Positions 41,118 to 49,119 of a DNA stretch of 64,000 nt are shown here, piece by piece. Numbering within the stretch: position 1 is the stretch's first letter; the number at the start of each line of letters is the position of its first letter. Source of the DNA: Atopobiaceae bacterium (lineage in GTDB: Bacteria; Actinomycetota; Coriobacteriia; Coriobacteriales; Atopobiaceae); the NCBI GenBank assembly GCA_022655215.1, contig JALCUE010000001.1, positions 496,001-560,000 on the forward strand, given 5' to 3'. Under the pieces are notes generated by a model. The model was not told the DNA's origin, ran no database searches, and saw only the letters and a program-made list of their open reading frames with translations. The position numbers and the translations under genes were made by a program.

Positions 41118-43728
41118 CTGCGCCCCCCTTGGCCGCGCGCTTCGCGTACTCCTCCGGGCTCGTGTTGAACATGTCGTAGAGGTCGTTTCCAGGCGGGAAG
41201 TCGTCGGTCACGGGCACTCGCGCCGCGTCGGCGATGAGCAGGCCCTGCCCGGGCCTGGCCGTGTCGTCGATCGCCTGGGCCTCCTGGGGCGAGAGGCCCC
41301 TCGAGGAGACCCAGAACTCTCGGTCGGCGTCGGCCTGGCGCAGCAGGAACAGGAACCCCGACTGCTCCATGATGGCGGCGGCCTCGCTGTTGCCCGACAT
41401 CATCGACGCCGACTGGGTCATGCCCGTGCAGATGAGCCCGTACTTGCGGCCCTCGCGCCAGAGCCTCGCGAGGTAGCTGATGATCGCGGGGTGGCCGAAG
41501 AGCGACTGGACCTCGTCGATGTAGAGCCAGGTCGAGACGCCCGCCTCGTGGTTCCTGTACATGCGGTTGCGCACGCTCTCGAGGTTCGCGAGCATCGTGA
41601 AGACGCGCATGTCGGAGGGGACGTCGCGGGTGTTGAAGGAGGTGACGCGGCTCCTTCCGAAGTCGACGTTGCTCTGGTGGTTGAGGAAGGAGAAGGGCCC
41701 CGACACGTAGCGACCGAACACGAGCGCGAGCCTGAGCGCCTCCTCGCGGCCGTCGCCCTCGCCGACCTCGCGCAGCGTCGAGACGAAGTCGCCGAGCGTC
41801 GGCGCGGCCCCTCCCGCCGCGCGGTAGGCCCGCTCGACGCAGGCGCTGATGACGGAGCGCTCCTCCTGGGTGAGGCCCTGGGAGCCCTCCGCGCGGAGGG
41901 CGCTCGTCATCGCGAGGATCGCGTCGATCTTCCAGGCGAGCGCCGCCTGGGGCGTCATGTCGGAGGCGTCGGCCATGTCGAAGGGGTTCGACCAGGTCTC
42001 GGCGTCGGGCCCGAACTCGAACTCGGTGCCGTGGTTGCTCCTCACGAGGTAGCTGTACTCGCCGGTCACGTCCATCACGAAGACCTCGTCGCGCTCGGTC
42101 TCCAGGATGGTGTTCTCGATCTCGCGCTTCACGGCGAAGCTCTTGCCCGACCCCGACATGCCGCAGATGAAGCCGTGCGGGCTCATCAGCGACTTGCGGT
42201 TGCAGATCACGAGGTTGTTCGAGAGGCGGTTCTGGCCGTAGTAGCCGCCGCCCTCCTGGTCGAGCTCCTGTGTGGTGAAGGGCATGAGCACGGCGGCCTC
42301 GTAGGTGGTGAAGTCGCGCGAGACGCCCACGTGGTTGTGGGCGAGCGGCAGCACCGAGTTCAGGCCCTCACGCTGGCGCAGGTCGAGCGTGGAGAGCTCG
42401 ATGCCCTCCGAGTGGCAGGTGCGGATGAGCTCGACCACCTGCGAGTCGAGCTCCTCGCGGGTGGGGGCGTAGGTGTAGACGAGGCCCGTGAAGTAGTAGA
42501 GGCGCTGGTTCTGGTGCTGGAGCTGGTCGAGCACCTTCTCGTTCTCCGCCCTGGTGTCCTCGAGCTCCGGGGGCAGTATCGAGTAGTCGTAGCCGCGCTG
42601 CAGCGCCTGCCTCTGGTTGTCGATGACCTCCTTCTGGATCCAGGCCGCCTGGCGCTTGGCCAGGGCGACGCTCTTGGTCTTGTCGATGGGCTGCAGGTGC
42701 CAGGTCACCTCCATGGGGAAGGGCAGGTCGAGGACGTTGGAGACCGCGTGGTCCATGAGCTCGGAGGCGAAGTTCTCCCTCATGACGAGCACCTGGCACC
42801 ACGTCCCCTCCGAGCGGAAGCACGACGAGTCCGACCCGTCGGGGCGGAAGTCGAGCGAGGTCGGGCAGACGAAGTCCTTCGCGGTGAGGGGCGAGCGCAC
42901 CGACAGGTCGCGGTCGTAGTCGAAGTCGAAGGGCCGCCCCGGGCGCAGCAGCGACGAGACCAGGGCGAGCCGCTCGGCCCCGTCGAGGACCCGCGACCGG
43001 CTCCTCACGTCGGAGAGCCGCTGCCTCACGCTCGAGCGCATGCTGGCGAGCGAGCGCGCCGCGCGGTCGGGGTCGGCCGCGGCGGTGGCGTAGGTGATGT
43101 AGCGCTCGCGGCGGATGTTACTGCACCCCTCGCGCATCTTGTCGTTGAGGACGCGGTTGTACTGCTCGGCGAGCCCGGCGTTCTCCCCGCAGCGCGCGGG
43201 GTCGAAGAACCGGCGACGGCCGATCTCCTCGGGCGGCAGGGGCGTGTTCGTGACCGAGTACTGGACCATGGTGTCGGCGCCGAAGTAGTCGAGCAGCGAC
43301 GCCATCGCGTTGAAGACGGCCTTCTGCGCCTCCTCGCGGGCGGACTGGTAGCTGACGTCGTCGAAGCGGACCGTCTCGGAGAAGAGGCCCTGCTCCACCT
43401 CGCACATCCCGTTCCTGAACATGCGGTCGAAGCCGACCGCCTGGTAGACGTCGCGGGCCGCCCCGCGGCGCCTCCTCTGCTCGTCGGAGCGCGTCGAGAG
43501 CTCGCGGTCGCGCTCCCTGAGCTGGCGGCGTATGTCCCTTGCGCGCCCGCGCTCGGCGCGCTCGGCGAGCCTCACCTCGCGGCCGGCCGCCGACCCGTCG
43601 CGCCGAGCCCGCGCCAGGTCGCGCGAGAACGCCCTCCTGGCCGCCCTGCGCTCGGCCCTGGTCGTGGGCATCCGCGTGCCGTCCGACGTCTGCGGCAGGG
43701 CCGCCGAGAGCTCGGCGAAGGCCGACAT
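41104..43728 (-). CDS. virB4: VirB4-like conjugation ATPase
   Basis: 874 residues from ATG 43728 (GAGGG 6 nt upstream); the next in-frame ATG lies within the preceding gene. After a basic N-terminus come the VirB4 domain and a C-terminal RecA-like ATPase with Walker A GMSGSGKSF (about 522) and Walker B STWLYIDEVQ (about 733), then SGRGLSPQEAQAI-type sequence. It powers assembly of, and transfer through, the type IV channel. Neighbours are the PrgI/VirB3-like gene upstream and the hydrolase downstream, the standard order in Gram-positive ICEs. Confidence 0.92.
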   Translation of the reverse strand: MSAFAELSAALPQTSDGTRMPTTRAERRAARRAFSRDLARARRDGSAAGREVRLAERAERGRARDIRRQLRERDRELSTRSDEQRRRRGAARDVYQAVGFDRMFRNGMCEVEQGLFSETVRFDDVSYQSAREEAQKAVFNAMASLLDYFGADTMVQYSVTNTPLPPEEIGRRRFFDPARCGENAGLAEQYNRVLNDKMREGCSNIRRERYITYATAAADPDRAARSLASMRSSVRQRLSDVRSRSRVLDGAERLALVSSLLRPGRPFDFDYDRDLSVRSPLTAKDFVCPTSLDFRPDGSDSSCFRSEGTWCQVLVMRENFASELMDHAVSNVLDLPFPMEVTWHLQPIDKTKSVALAKRQAAWIQKEVIDNQRQALQRGYDYSILPPELEDTRAENEKVLDQLQHQNQRLYYFTGLVYTYAPTREELDSQVVELIRTCHSEGIELSTLDLRQREGLNSVLPLAHNHVGVSRDFTTYEAAVLMPFTTQELDQEGGGYYGQNRLSNNLVICNRKSLMSPHGFICGMSGSGKSFAVKREIENTILETERDEVFVMDVTGEYSYLVRSNHGTEFEFGPDAETWSNPFDMADASDMTPQAALAWKIDAILAMTSALRAEGSQGLTQEERSVISACVERAYRAAGGAAPTLGDFVSTLREVGEGDGREEALRLALVFGRYVSGPFSFLNHQSNVDFGRSRVTSFNTRDVPSDMRVFTMLANLESVRNRMYRNHEAGVSTWLYIDEVQSLFGHPAIISYLARLWREGRKYGLICTGMTQSASMMSGNSEAAAIMEQSGFLFLLRQADADREFWVSSRGLSPQEAQAIDDTARPGQGLLIADAARVPVTDDFPPGNDLYDMFNTSPEEYAKRAAKGGADAPR

Positions 43729-43786
43729 GTCCGCCCTCGGCCTCGCCCCCTCGAGGGTGCGCGCGGCGTCGAGGTGGGCGGGGGAG

Positions 43787-44212
43787 CTAGCCCCTCGGCT
43801 CCCAGAGCTCGACCCCTCGCTGCCTCGCCGCGCACTTCCTGTAAGCCTTTGAGATCGCACGCGCGTCCCTTTCCGTCATGGGCCTGATGAGCCCCGCCTG
43901 GAGGTATCGGCCCGAGTTGTCGTATGCCAGCCGGCTCTGCCCGGCGTTGTGGCGCCACCACAGCGGCAGCCACTCCTCGACCCCCATCCGCAGCGGGCGC
44001 CAGAAGCCCAGCGCCCAGAACGGCAGCGAGCAGGCGTAGGCAGCCCAGCTCACGTCGTCGAAGGGGATCCCGAGGACGAGCCACGAGTAGCAGCCCACGG
44101 CCACCGAGGCGCCGATCGCGCACGCGATGCACGCCATGGTCCTGGCCGTGAGCCCTCCCGCGACCTTCGCCCTGTACCTGGTGAGGTCCTTGTGAATCTC
44201 GACCGAGAGCAT
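43787..44212 (-). CDS. PrgI-family (VirB3-like) membrane protein
   Basis: 141 residues with two adjacent hydrophobic helices (TMACIACAIGASVAVGCYSWLVLG and WAAYACSLPFWALGFW), then RPLRMGVEEWLPLWWRHN, the usual PrgI signature region with its aromatic-rich stretch. VirB3/PrgI proteins are inner-membrane partners of VirB4. The gap to the VirB4 start is 58 nt; the gap to the pilin-like gene is 3 nt. Confidence 0.8.
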   Translation of the reverse strand: MLSVEIHKDLTRYRAKVAGGLTARTMACIACAIGASVAVGCYSWLVLGIPFDDVSWAAYACSLPFWALGFWRPLRMGVEEWLPLWWRHNAGQSRLAYDNSGRYLQAGLIRPMTERDARAISKAYRKCAARQRGVELWEPRG

Positions 44213-44215
44213 GGG

Positions 44216-44434
44216 CTAGCCCGCCCAGCTCGTGTCGAGCGTGCCGAAGTAGACCGCCGCGCCGACGATGACGCCGCCGCCGACGATCATGGCGATGGCC
44301 CCGGCGAGCTGGCCGCCCCCTCCCTGCGCGCCGTCCTTGAGCGACATCCCGAGGTTCACGAGCCCCATCACGATGAGCACGCTCCCGAGGAACCCCACGC
44401 CCCCCGAGAGCTTCGACATGACCTGTCCCAGCAT
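44216..44434 (-). CDS. VirB2/Maff2-like small pilin or channel protein (72 aa)
   Basis: Start ATG 44434 is preferred because AAGG lies 8 nt upstream; a GTG at 44443 has no spacing to a ribosome site. Two transmembrane helices (FLGSVLIVMGLVNLGMSL and LAGAIAMIVGGGVIVGAAVYF) are separated by a glycine-rich loop GAQGGGG. Size and layout match VirB2/TrbC-like or Maff2 proteins of Gram-positive systems. It begins the VirB2-VirB3-VirB4 run and is headed by a long structured leader (element C). Confidence 0.7.
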   Translation of the reverse strand: MLGQVMSKLSGGVGFLGSVLIVMGLVNLGMSLKDGAQGGGGQLAGAIAMIVGGGVIVGAAVYFGTLDTSWAG

Positions 44435-44498
44435 CCGCAGCACCTTCCTTCCGATTCGTCGTGCTAACCTCTCCTCGGAGGGACCCTCCGGGCCCTCT

Positions 44499-44576
44499 CC
44501 TTTCCGTGTCGGCCGCCCGGCGGCGCCAGGGGGTGGAGCCCCGGGCGCCTTAGCGACTCGTCGCGCCGGGCGGCCG
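44499..44576 (-). promoter_or_regulatory. CTCCAC-loop leader element C (before VirB2-like gene)
   Basis: On the minus strand GGCGCC-x2-GGG, loop CTCCAC, CCC-x2-GGCGCC (44549 to 44522) is a 9-bp stem with a 2x2 internal loop. An outer 13-bp perfect repeat (44564-44576 with 44510-44522) encloses it. ACACGGAAAGG follows at 44509 to 44499. Here the start codon is 65 nt further on, longer than in the other copies. Confidence 0.6.
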
Positions 44577-44588
44577 CTCAGGGCCCCC

Positions 44589-46574
44589 TCACCGCCGCAG
44601 CCCCCTCTCCCAGGCGAGCGCGGCCTCGCCGAGGGGGCGCCCCGCCTCCCTCCAGGCCGCGTAGTCGAACGAGAGCTCGGGGTCCCGCGCCATGTAGCGC
44701 GGGTCGTAGCGCGAGCACTCCCACACCAGCGACTTGTCGTCGAGGATCGCCTCCTTGCCTCCCATGAGGACGAGGGCCTTCCGGAAGGGCAGCGACCTCA
44801 CCTCGTGGGGGTCGAAGACGTCCCTGCCGAGGCTGTCCCTGCTCCTCGTCTGCTCGGCCGCGAGACCCGCCCCGCGCCTGGACCAGGAGGTCTTCACGTC
44901 GGTCTCCTTGCCGGCCTCCCGCGAGACCTGCTCGGCCGAGGAGAGCCCGCCGCCGCCTCCCAGGAAGAGCGTCGTCGGGCAGTTCTCGCGGATGGTGACC
45001 GCGGCGTCCTTGCCGTATACGTCGTCGAGCTGCGAGAGGCTCTGCACCACGATCGAGACGTCGATGTTGCGCGAGCGGACGACCGCCACGCAGCGCTTGA
45101 AGCTCGGGAGCTTGCCGACGTTGCCGAACTCGTCGAAGACGAGCGAGACCGGGCGGGGCAGCGCCCCGCCGCCGCCCGAGTCGGCCGCCTCCATGGGCAG
45201 GAAGATCGCCTGCCACATGAGGATCGAGAGCAGGCTGTTGAGGTCGTCCTTGAAGTCGCTCGAGATGACGAAGACCACGCGCGGCGGCAGGGGGCGGCCG
45301 GCGGCGTCTGCCTCTTGGCCGAGGGTCTCGAGGCGCAGGTCGTCCCTGCCCCCGCACCAGCCGCCGAGGATCCTGAGGGTCTCCTCGCCCTGGAGCTGGG
45401 CGAGCCGGGCGTGCGACGAGATGACGAAGGACTTGAGGGTCTTCCCCGCGCCGTGGCGGAACTGGTGCCAGAGCCTTAGGGAGAGGTCGTCCTGCGGCCT
45501 CATCCCGCGCCTCGGCTCCCCGTCGGGGCCGGACCACGACGCCGGGCGCAGGCCGTCGCCGCGGCGCGCGAGGCGCGACGGCTCCCAGGAGACCCCCTCG
45601 CGCCTCCTCGCCGTCCGGCCCCCGGCCGCGCTCGAGTTCTCCCTTCTGCGCACGACCGGGCGCATCCCGGTCTCCACCTGCGAGAAGAGCAGGTCGAGCG
45701 GGGAGGGCGTCGGGTCGCCGTCCTCGCGGACGTCGCACAGGTCGCAGAGCATGAGGAACATGCGCATCGTCATGTCCTCGCGCCGGCACCAGTCGAGCAT
45801 GAAGGTGAGGATGGAGCGGTAGAGGAGTATCTCCCCGTTGTCCCAGATGGGGTCGGTGGACTCGCGCCCGTTGTTCGTGTTGGCGACGAGGCAGGAGACG
45901 AACGTGTTCACGTCCTCGTGGGTCCTCACGTTGGCGAGCGGGTTGTACGTGTCGGAGCGGGCCTTGTGGACCATGTCGAAGACGGAGACGTCCACGCCCC
46001 CGGCGACGAGCGCCATCCCGCACCTCGAGAGCGTGGTGCCCTTCGGGTCCACGACGACCATGTCGCGCCGGGCCCCGATCTGCAGGAGGTTCGGCTCGAC
46101 GTAGCCGGCGGTCTTGCCGGTGCCGGTGGGCCCGATGACGAGCACGTTCCTGCTCGTGGCGCGCTCCCTGACCCGCTCGTTCGGACGGATCGCGATGCCG
46201 AGGTGGCGCGTGAGCACGATGTTGTTGTCGGGGTCGCCGGGGTCGCGGAGGGCCTGGCCCTCGCGGACGGTCCCCCTCCTCGCCGAGCCGTACTCGTCGC
46301 CAGAGCGCAGCCTCTGCCGCTGGCCCGCGGCCCAGGCGTAGCAGCACCAGACCCCGCAGAACAGGGAGAGCCCGGCGAGGCAGGCGACGCTGCCGCCCGA
46401 GACCCTGAGGGGGTCCGACGCGATGTCGGGCAGGAGCCCTGCCGCCGCCCTGCCGAGGAGCGCCGAGAGCGGGTCGCGCGACCCCTCGGCCAGCGCCCCC
46501 CACCGGTCGCCCACGTAGAGCGCGGCGCCCGACGCGGCGAGCGTCGCGAGCGTCCGCCTCGCCTGCGGCTCCAT
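44589..46574 (-). CDS. virD4: VirD4/TraG-type coupling ATPase
   Basis: 661 residues. Two N-terminal membrane helices (near 8-22 and 62-83) anchor it. Walker A GPTGTGKTAGY (about 149), VVVDPKG, and FDEFGNVGKLPSF (about 478, Walker B plus the conserved N-x-GKLP) mark a TraG/VirD4 coupling protein that passes the relaxase-DNA complex to the channel. A low-complexity stretch of about 60 residues (near 310-370, RRRENSSAAGGRTARRREG) interrupts the ATPase domain and looks like an insertion. Its ATG lies 2 nt past the stop of the preceding PcfB-like gene. Confidence 0.92.
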   Translation of the reverse strand: MEPQARRTLATLAASGAALYVGDRWGALAEGSRDPLSALLGRAAAGLLPDIASDPLRVSGGSVACLAGLSLFCGVWCCYAWAAGQRQRLRSGDEYGSARRGTVREGQALRDPGDPDNNIVLTRHLGIAIRPNERVRERATSRNVLVIGPTGTGKTAGYVEPNLLQIGARRDMVVVDPKGTTLSRCGMALVAGGVDVSVFDMVHKARSDTYNPLANVRTHEDVNTFVSCLVANTNNGRESTDPIWDNGEILLYRSILTFMLDWCRREDMTMRMFLMLCDLCDVREDGDPTPSPLDLLFSQVETGMRPVVRRRENSSAAGGRTARRREGVSWEPSRLARRGDGLRPASWSGPDGEPRRGMRPQDDLSLRLWHQFRHGAGKTLKSFVISSHARLAQLQGEETLRILGGWCGGRDDLRLETLGQEADAAGRPLPPRVVFVISSDFKDDLNSLLSILMWQAIFLPMEAADSGGGGALPRPVSLVFDEFGNVGKLPSFKRCVAVVRSRNIDVSIVVQSLSQLDDVYGKDAAVTIRENCPTTLFLGGGGGLSSAEQVSREAGKETDVKTSWSRRGAGLAAEQTRSRDSLGRDVFDPHEVRSLPFRKALVLMGGKEAILDDKSLVWECSRYDPRYMARDPELSFDYAAWREAGRPLGEAALAWERGLRR

Positions 46575-46576
46575 GC

Positions 46577-47212
46577 CTACCTCACCCGCCCCGGCGCGAC
46601 CGGGTCGCGCGAGAGCGAGGGGGCGTCACGCCCAGAGGCCATCTCCTCGGCGGCGTCCTGCATGTCGCGGCACTCGCGCTCGAGGTCGACCGAGGCCCTC
46701 TCGTCGTCGGCGGAGACCTCCCGCCCCTCGGCGTCGCCCTCGCGCCCGAGCTCGCCCTCGCGGGCCGAGAGCTCGTCGGAGGCCGCCTGGTCGTCGATGG
46801 AGGAGGCCTCCTCGAGCCCCTCCTGTGCCGACGCCCTGCGCGAGGCCTCCGCCCTGAGCGTCGCGTCGCGGGCCGCCTCGACGGCCTGGCCGCGGTCTCT
46901 CTCGGCGATGACGAGGGGCCACGCGTCCCCGTCGCGCCCGAGCGGTGCTACCTCGACGCCCCTCGCGCGGAGCTCGCCGAGGACGTCGTCCCTGGCCTGC
47001 TCGCTCGAGAGGTCAAACCGCATGAAGGTCGAGCTCCGACCGTCCGCGGGCGCCCCCGCCGCGGCCCCCGGGGCCTCTGCGTGCGTCACGGCCTCCCGCC
47101 GGGGGGCCTGCCTGGTGACGGTGCGGTAGCGCCCCAGAGCGATGTCGGTCGCGACCCTCCTCAGGTCGACGGCGAGCTGCTGGCCCGTCTCGTCCCCCGC
47201 GTCCTGCGTCAT
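46577..47212 (-). CDS. PcfB-like (DUF3801-type) protein preceding the coupling protein
   Basis: 211 residues. The N-terminus (DETGQQLAVDLRRVATDIALGRYRTVTR) and FMRFDLSSEQARDDVLGELRARGVEVAPL resemble the DUF3801/PcfB proteins that sit directly before the coupling protein in Gram-positive conjugative elements and help recruit the relaxase. The second half is very acidic with many Glu, Asp, Ala and Arg (probable disordered or coiled-coil tail). The call rests mainly on position and general pattern. Element D precedes the start. Confidence 0.5.
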   Translation of the reverse strand: MTQDAGDETGQQLAVDLRRVATDIALGRYRTVTRQAPRREAVTHAEAPGAAAGAPADGRSSTFMRFDLSSEQARDDVLGELRARGVEVAPLGRDGDAWPLVIAERDRGQAVEAARDATLRAEASRRASAQEGLEEASSIDDQAASDELSAREGELGREGDAEGREVSADDERASVDLERECRDMQDAAEEMASGRDAPSLSRDPVAPGRVR

Positions 47213-47219
47213 GCCTCGT

Positions 47220-47261
47220 CCTTCCCGTGTCGTCGTCCCGGCGGCGGTGGAGCGTCGCCGG
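47220..47261 (-). promoter_or_regulatory. CTCCAC-loop leader element D (before PcfB-like gene)
   Basis: On the minus strand CCGGCGACG-CTCCAC-CGCCGCCGG (47261 to 47238) forms a 9-bp stem with one A-C mismatch and the CTCCAC loop. ACACGGGAAGG follows at 47230 to 47220, and the ATG is at 47212. Confidence 0.6.
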
Positions 47262-47273
47262 TCCGTATCTCAC

Positions 47274-48377
47274 CTACTCGTGCTCGTAGGACCCGTAGGC
47301 CCTGATCGCCTCATCGAGGCTCGCCCCGCGCCTGACGCCACGGACGTACTCGGCGGGCCTGCCGGTGGCGATGACGACCCAGTCGCCGTCCGAGGTCCGC
47401 CTGAAGTCGGTCTTGACCCGCGTGCCCTCGACGAGGCGCTCTTGGCGCTCCCTCTCCTCGAGGGCGTCCTCGAGCCAGGCGTTGTAGCGCCCCTCGTCCT
47501 CCCCGGGGCGTGGCTTCCTCCTCGAGAGGAAGTGGGTGAGCGACATGGGGTTGTAGGGCCTTCCCTCGGCGGCGTTGCGCCTGAGGGTCCTCTCGTAGGA
47601 GTCGTATGCCGCGAGCACCATCTCGGCGTCGAAGTCTCCCGAGACGAGCTTCCTGAAGTCGTCGAGCGCCTCCTGCTCGTACCTGGCGGCGACGGGCTTG
47701 AGGCTCCTCTTGAGCAGCGTCCTGAATGCGAGGAACTCCGTCTCGGTGAGGTCCCTCGGCCTCTCCTCCTCGTCCCCCTTAGTCCTAGTCCTAGGGCTAG
47801 GGGTTAGGGGGTCTGTCGAAAGGTCGGCGTTCCTGCAGCTGGGGGTCGCTTTTCGCGAAGGTGGCGCCTCGGTCACGTTTGCCTGCCCGGTCACGTTCGA
47901 ATGTGACGGCGCGGTCACGTCCGTACGTGACGCGTCGGTCACTGAAGGGGCGGGAACGTGACCCTCGGTCACGTTCGTGGCGGGGGAGAACTGGTTCTCC
48001 TCCCGGGAGGACCTGGCGGCACCGACCGCTCGGTCGATGGGCGCCTGGCACACGGCGTAGACGTTCACGGGCCGCCCTCCTTGCCCGGGCGCGCGGCACG
48101 TGCCGCAGACGTAGACGAGCCCCTTGTCGACGAGCCTCGCGAGGGTGCGGTTCACGCACTCGCGGGTGAGGCCGAAGAGCTCGGCGAGTTTGGGCTGGGA
48201 GGCGGTCAGGGCGCCAGCGTTGTGGTGGGAGACGGAGTAGACCTTCGCGTAGACGAGGAGCTCGGCGCTCGAGGTGGGGAGCGCCAGCCCCTCGGCCGAC
48301 CACATCCACTCGTGGAGGGTTATCCCGTCGTAGTCGGAGGTGGCGCGCATCGCGCCGGCGTCCCCTTCGGTCCCCAT
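47274..48377 (-). CDS. Replication initiator / replisome-organiser-like winged-helix protein
   Basis: 367 residues. The N-terminal 110 form a winged helix-turn-helix (ELLVYAKVYSVSHHNAGALTASQPKLAELFGLTRECVNRTLARLVDKGLVYV). A Thr/Val-rich linker (about 130-195) follows, then a helical C-terminal domain (EFLAFRTLLKRSLKPVAARYEQEALDDF). This resembles phage O/DnaD-like replisome organisers, which carry the origin inside the gene; the linker here is encoded by a cluster of iteron-like repeats (47870-47975). It may replicate the excised circle. The alternative is a transcriptional regulator of transfer. Confidence 0.55.
   Translation of the reverse strand: MGTEGDAGAMRATSDYDGITLHEWMWSAEGLALPTSSAELLVYAKVYSVSHHNAGALTASQPKLAELFGLTRECVNRTLARLVDKGLVYVCGTCRAPGQGGRPVNVYAVCQAPIDRAVGAARSSREENQFSPATNVTEGHVPAPSVTDASRTDVTAPSHSNVTGQANVTEAPPSRKATPSCRNADLSTDPLTPSPRTRTKGDEEERPRDLTETEFLAFRTLLKRSLKPVAARYEQEALDDFRKLVSGDFDAEMVLAAYDSYERTLRRNAAEGRPYNPMSLTHFLSRRKPRPGEDEGRYNAWLEDALEERERQERLVEGTRVKTDFRRTSDGDWVVIATGRPAEYVRGVRRGASLDEAIRAYGSYEHE
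47870..47975. repeat. Iteron-like repeats inside the initiator gene (origin candidate)
   Basis: CGGTCACGTT or close variants start at 47870, 47888, 47912, 47936 and 47966, and inverted copies lie at 47900, 47924 and 47955. They pair into near-palindromes, the best being AACGTGACC-CTC-GGTCACGTT (47955-47975), a perfect 9-bp inverted repeat. The density of both orientations exceeds what the repeated protein word NVT/DVT requires. Confidence 0.6.
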
Positions 48378-48531
48378 CCGACCCTCCCTCCGATCCGTGT
48401 CCTCCGTGCGGGGCGCGGGGCGGGCGGCTCGTTGACGGGCCTTCTCCCTTACCGCTGCGTTTTGCCGGACGGCGCCCGCCCCGAGACCTTTCTAACAGCG
48501 GGGGCCTCGTGCGGGGGATGGGCTGAGGGGG

Positions 48532-48843
48532 CTAGGCGTCCGAGGGCGTCCGCTCGTCCGAGCACACGGATTCGACAGATCCGGCGGGGTCCTTGGCCTC
48601 CGCCCTCCGGGGGACGTAGTCGCCCGACGGGAGGCCCCCGGTCTCGCGGATGCTGCGTACGACCGACGCCTTGTTCACGCGTATGCTCCTGCCCACGTAG
48701 ATGTGGGGGAGCGTCTGGCACACCCGATAGGCCTTCGTGAGCCCGACGCCGAACACGTCGGCGATGTCCCTCGCGCTGAGCCACTCCGCCCTCTCTATGA
48801 GCGGCGTGCTGCTGCTCGGTCTCGTTCCCTTCCTCGCGGTCAT
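48532..48843 (-). CDS. Excisionase-like helix-turn-helix protein (103 aa)
   Basis: ATG 48843 is chosen because GAGGAGAAGG lies upstream; the frame before it has no ribosome site. LSARDIADVFGVGLTKAYRVCQTLPHIYVGRSIRVNKASVVRSI is an excisionase/MerR-type helix-turn-helix with its wing. The C-terminal 35 residues are polar. It is the ICE's second protein of this type and is separated from the integrase only by the PHP-ATPase cassette, so before that insertion it may have been the integrase neighbour and is the better candidate for the excision factor. Confidence 0.65.
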   Translation of the reverse strand: MTARKGTRPSSSTPLIERAEWLSARDIADVFGVGLTKAYRVCQTLPHIYVGRSIRVNKASVVRSIRETGGLPSGDYVPRRAEAKDPAGSVESVCSDERTPSDA

Positions 48844-49119
48844 CGTCCTTCTCCTCTCGGTCGCCTTCGAGGGGGATGGTGCCACCGCGGGAGGGGAGGA
48901 ACGGGTTGCGCGGGCGCGCCGGGCGTCTGCGGGCGTCCGCACGTCCGCCTACACGGAACGGGCAAAGTGAGAAACGCAGGTTGTCATGGAAAGAAGGAGC
49001 TTCGAGAGAATAATGGTCAAGGCGGTCATATCATGACAAACGACAAACGCACTTTTCTGGTCTCTTTAGTTTGGTCGAGTGTGCCCAATTACTAAGTTTC
49101 AATAGAGGTGGGTGCTGTC

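Noticed and set aside
47870-47975. The GTCAC repeats as a mere by-product of a Val-Thr-rich linker
   Set aside because: Inverted copies and a perfect palindrome occur between the direct copies, which repeated Val-Thr codons alone would not produce. Kept as an origin candidate with moderate confidence.
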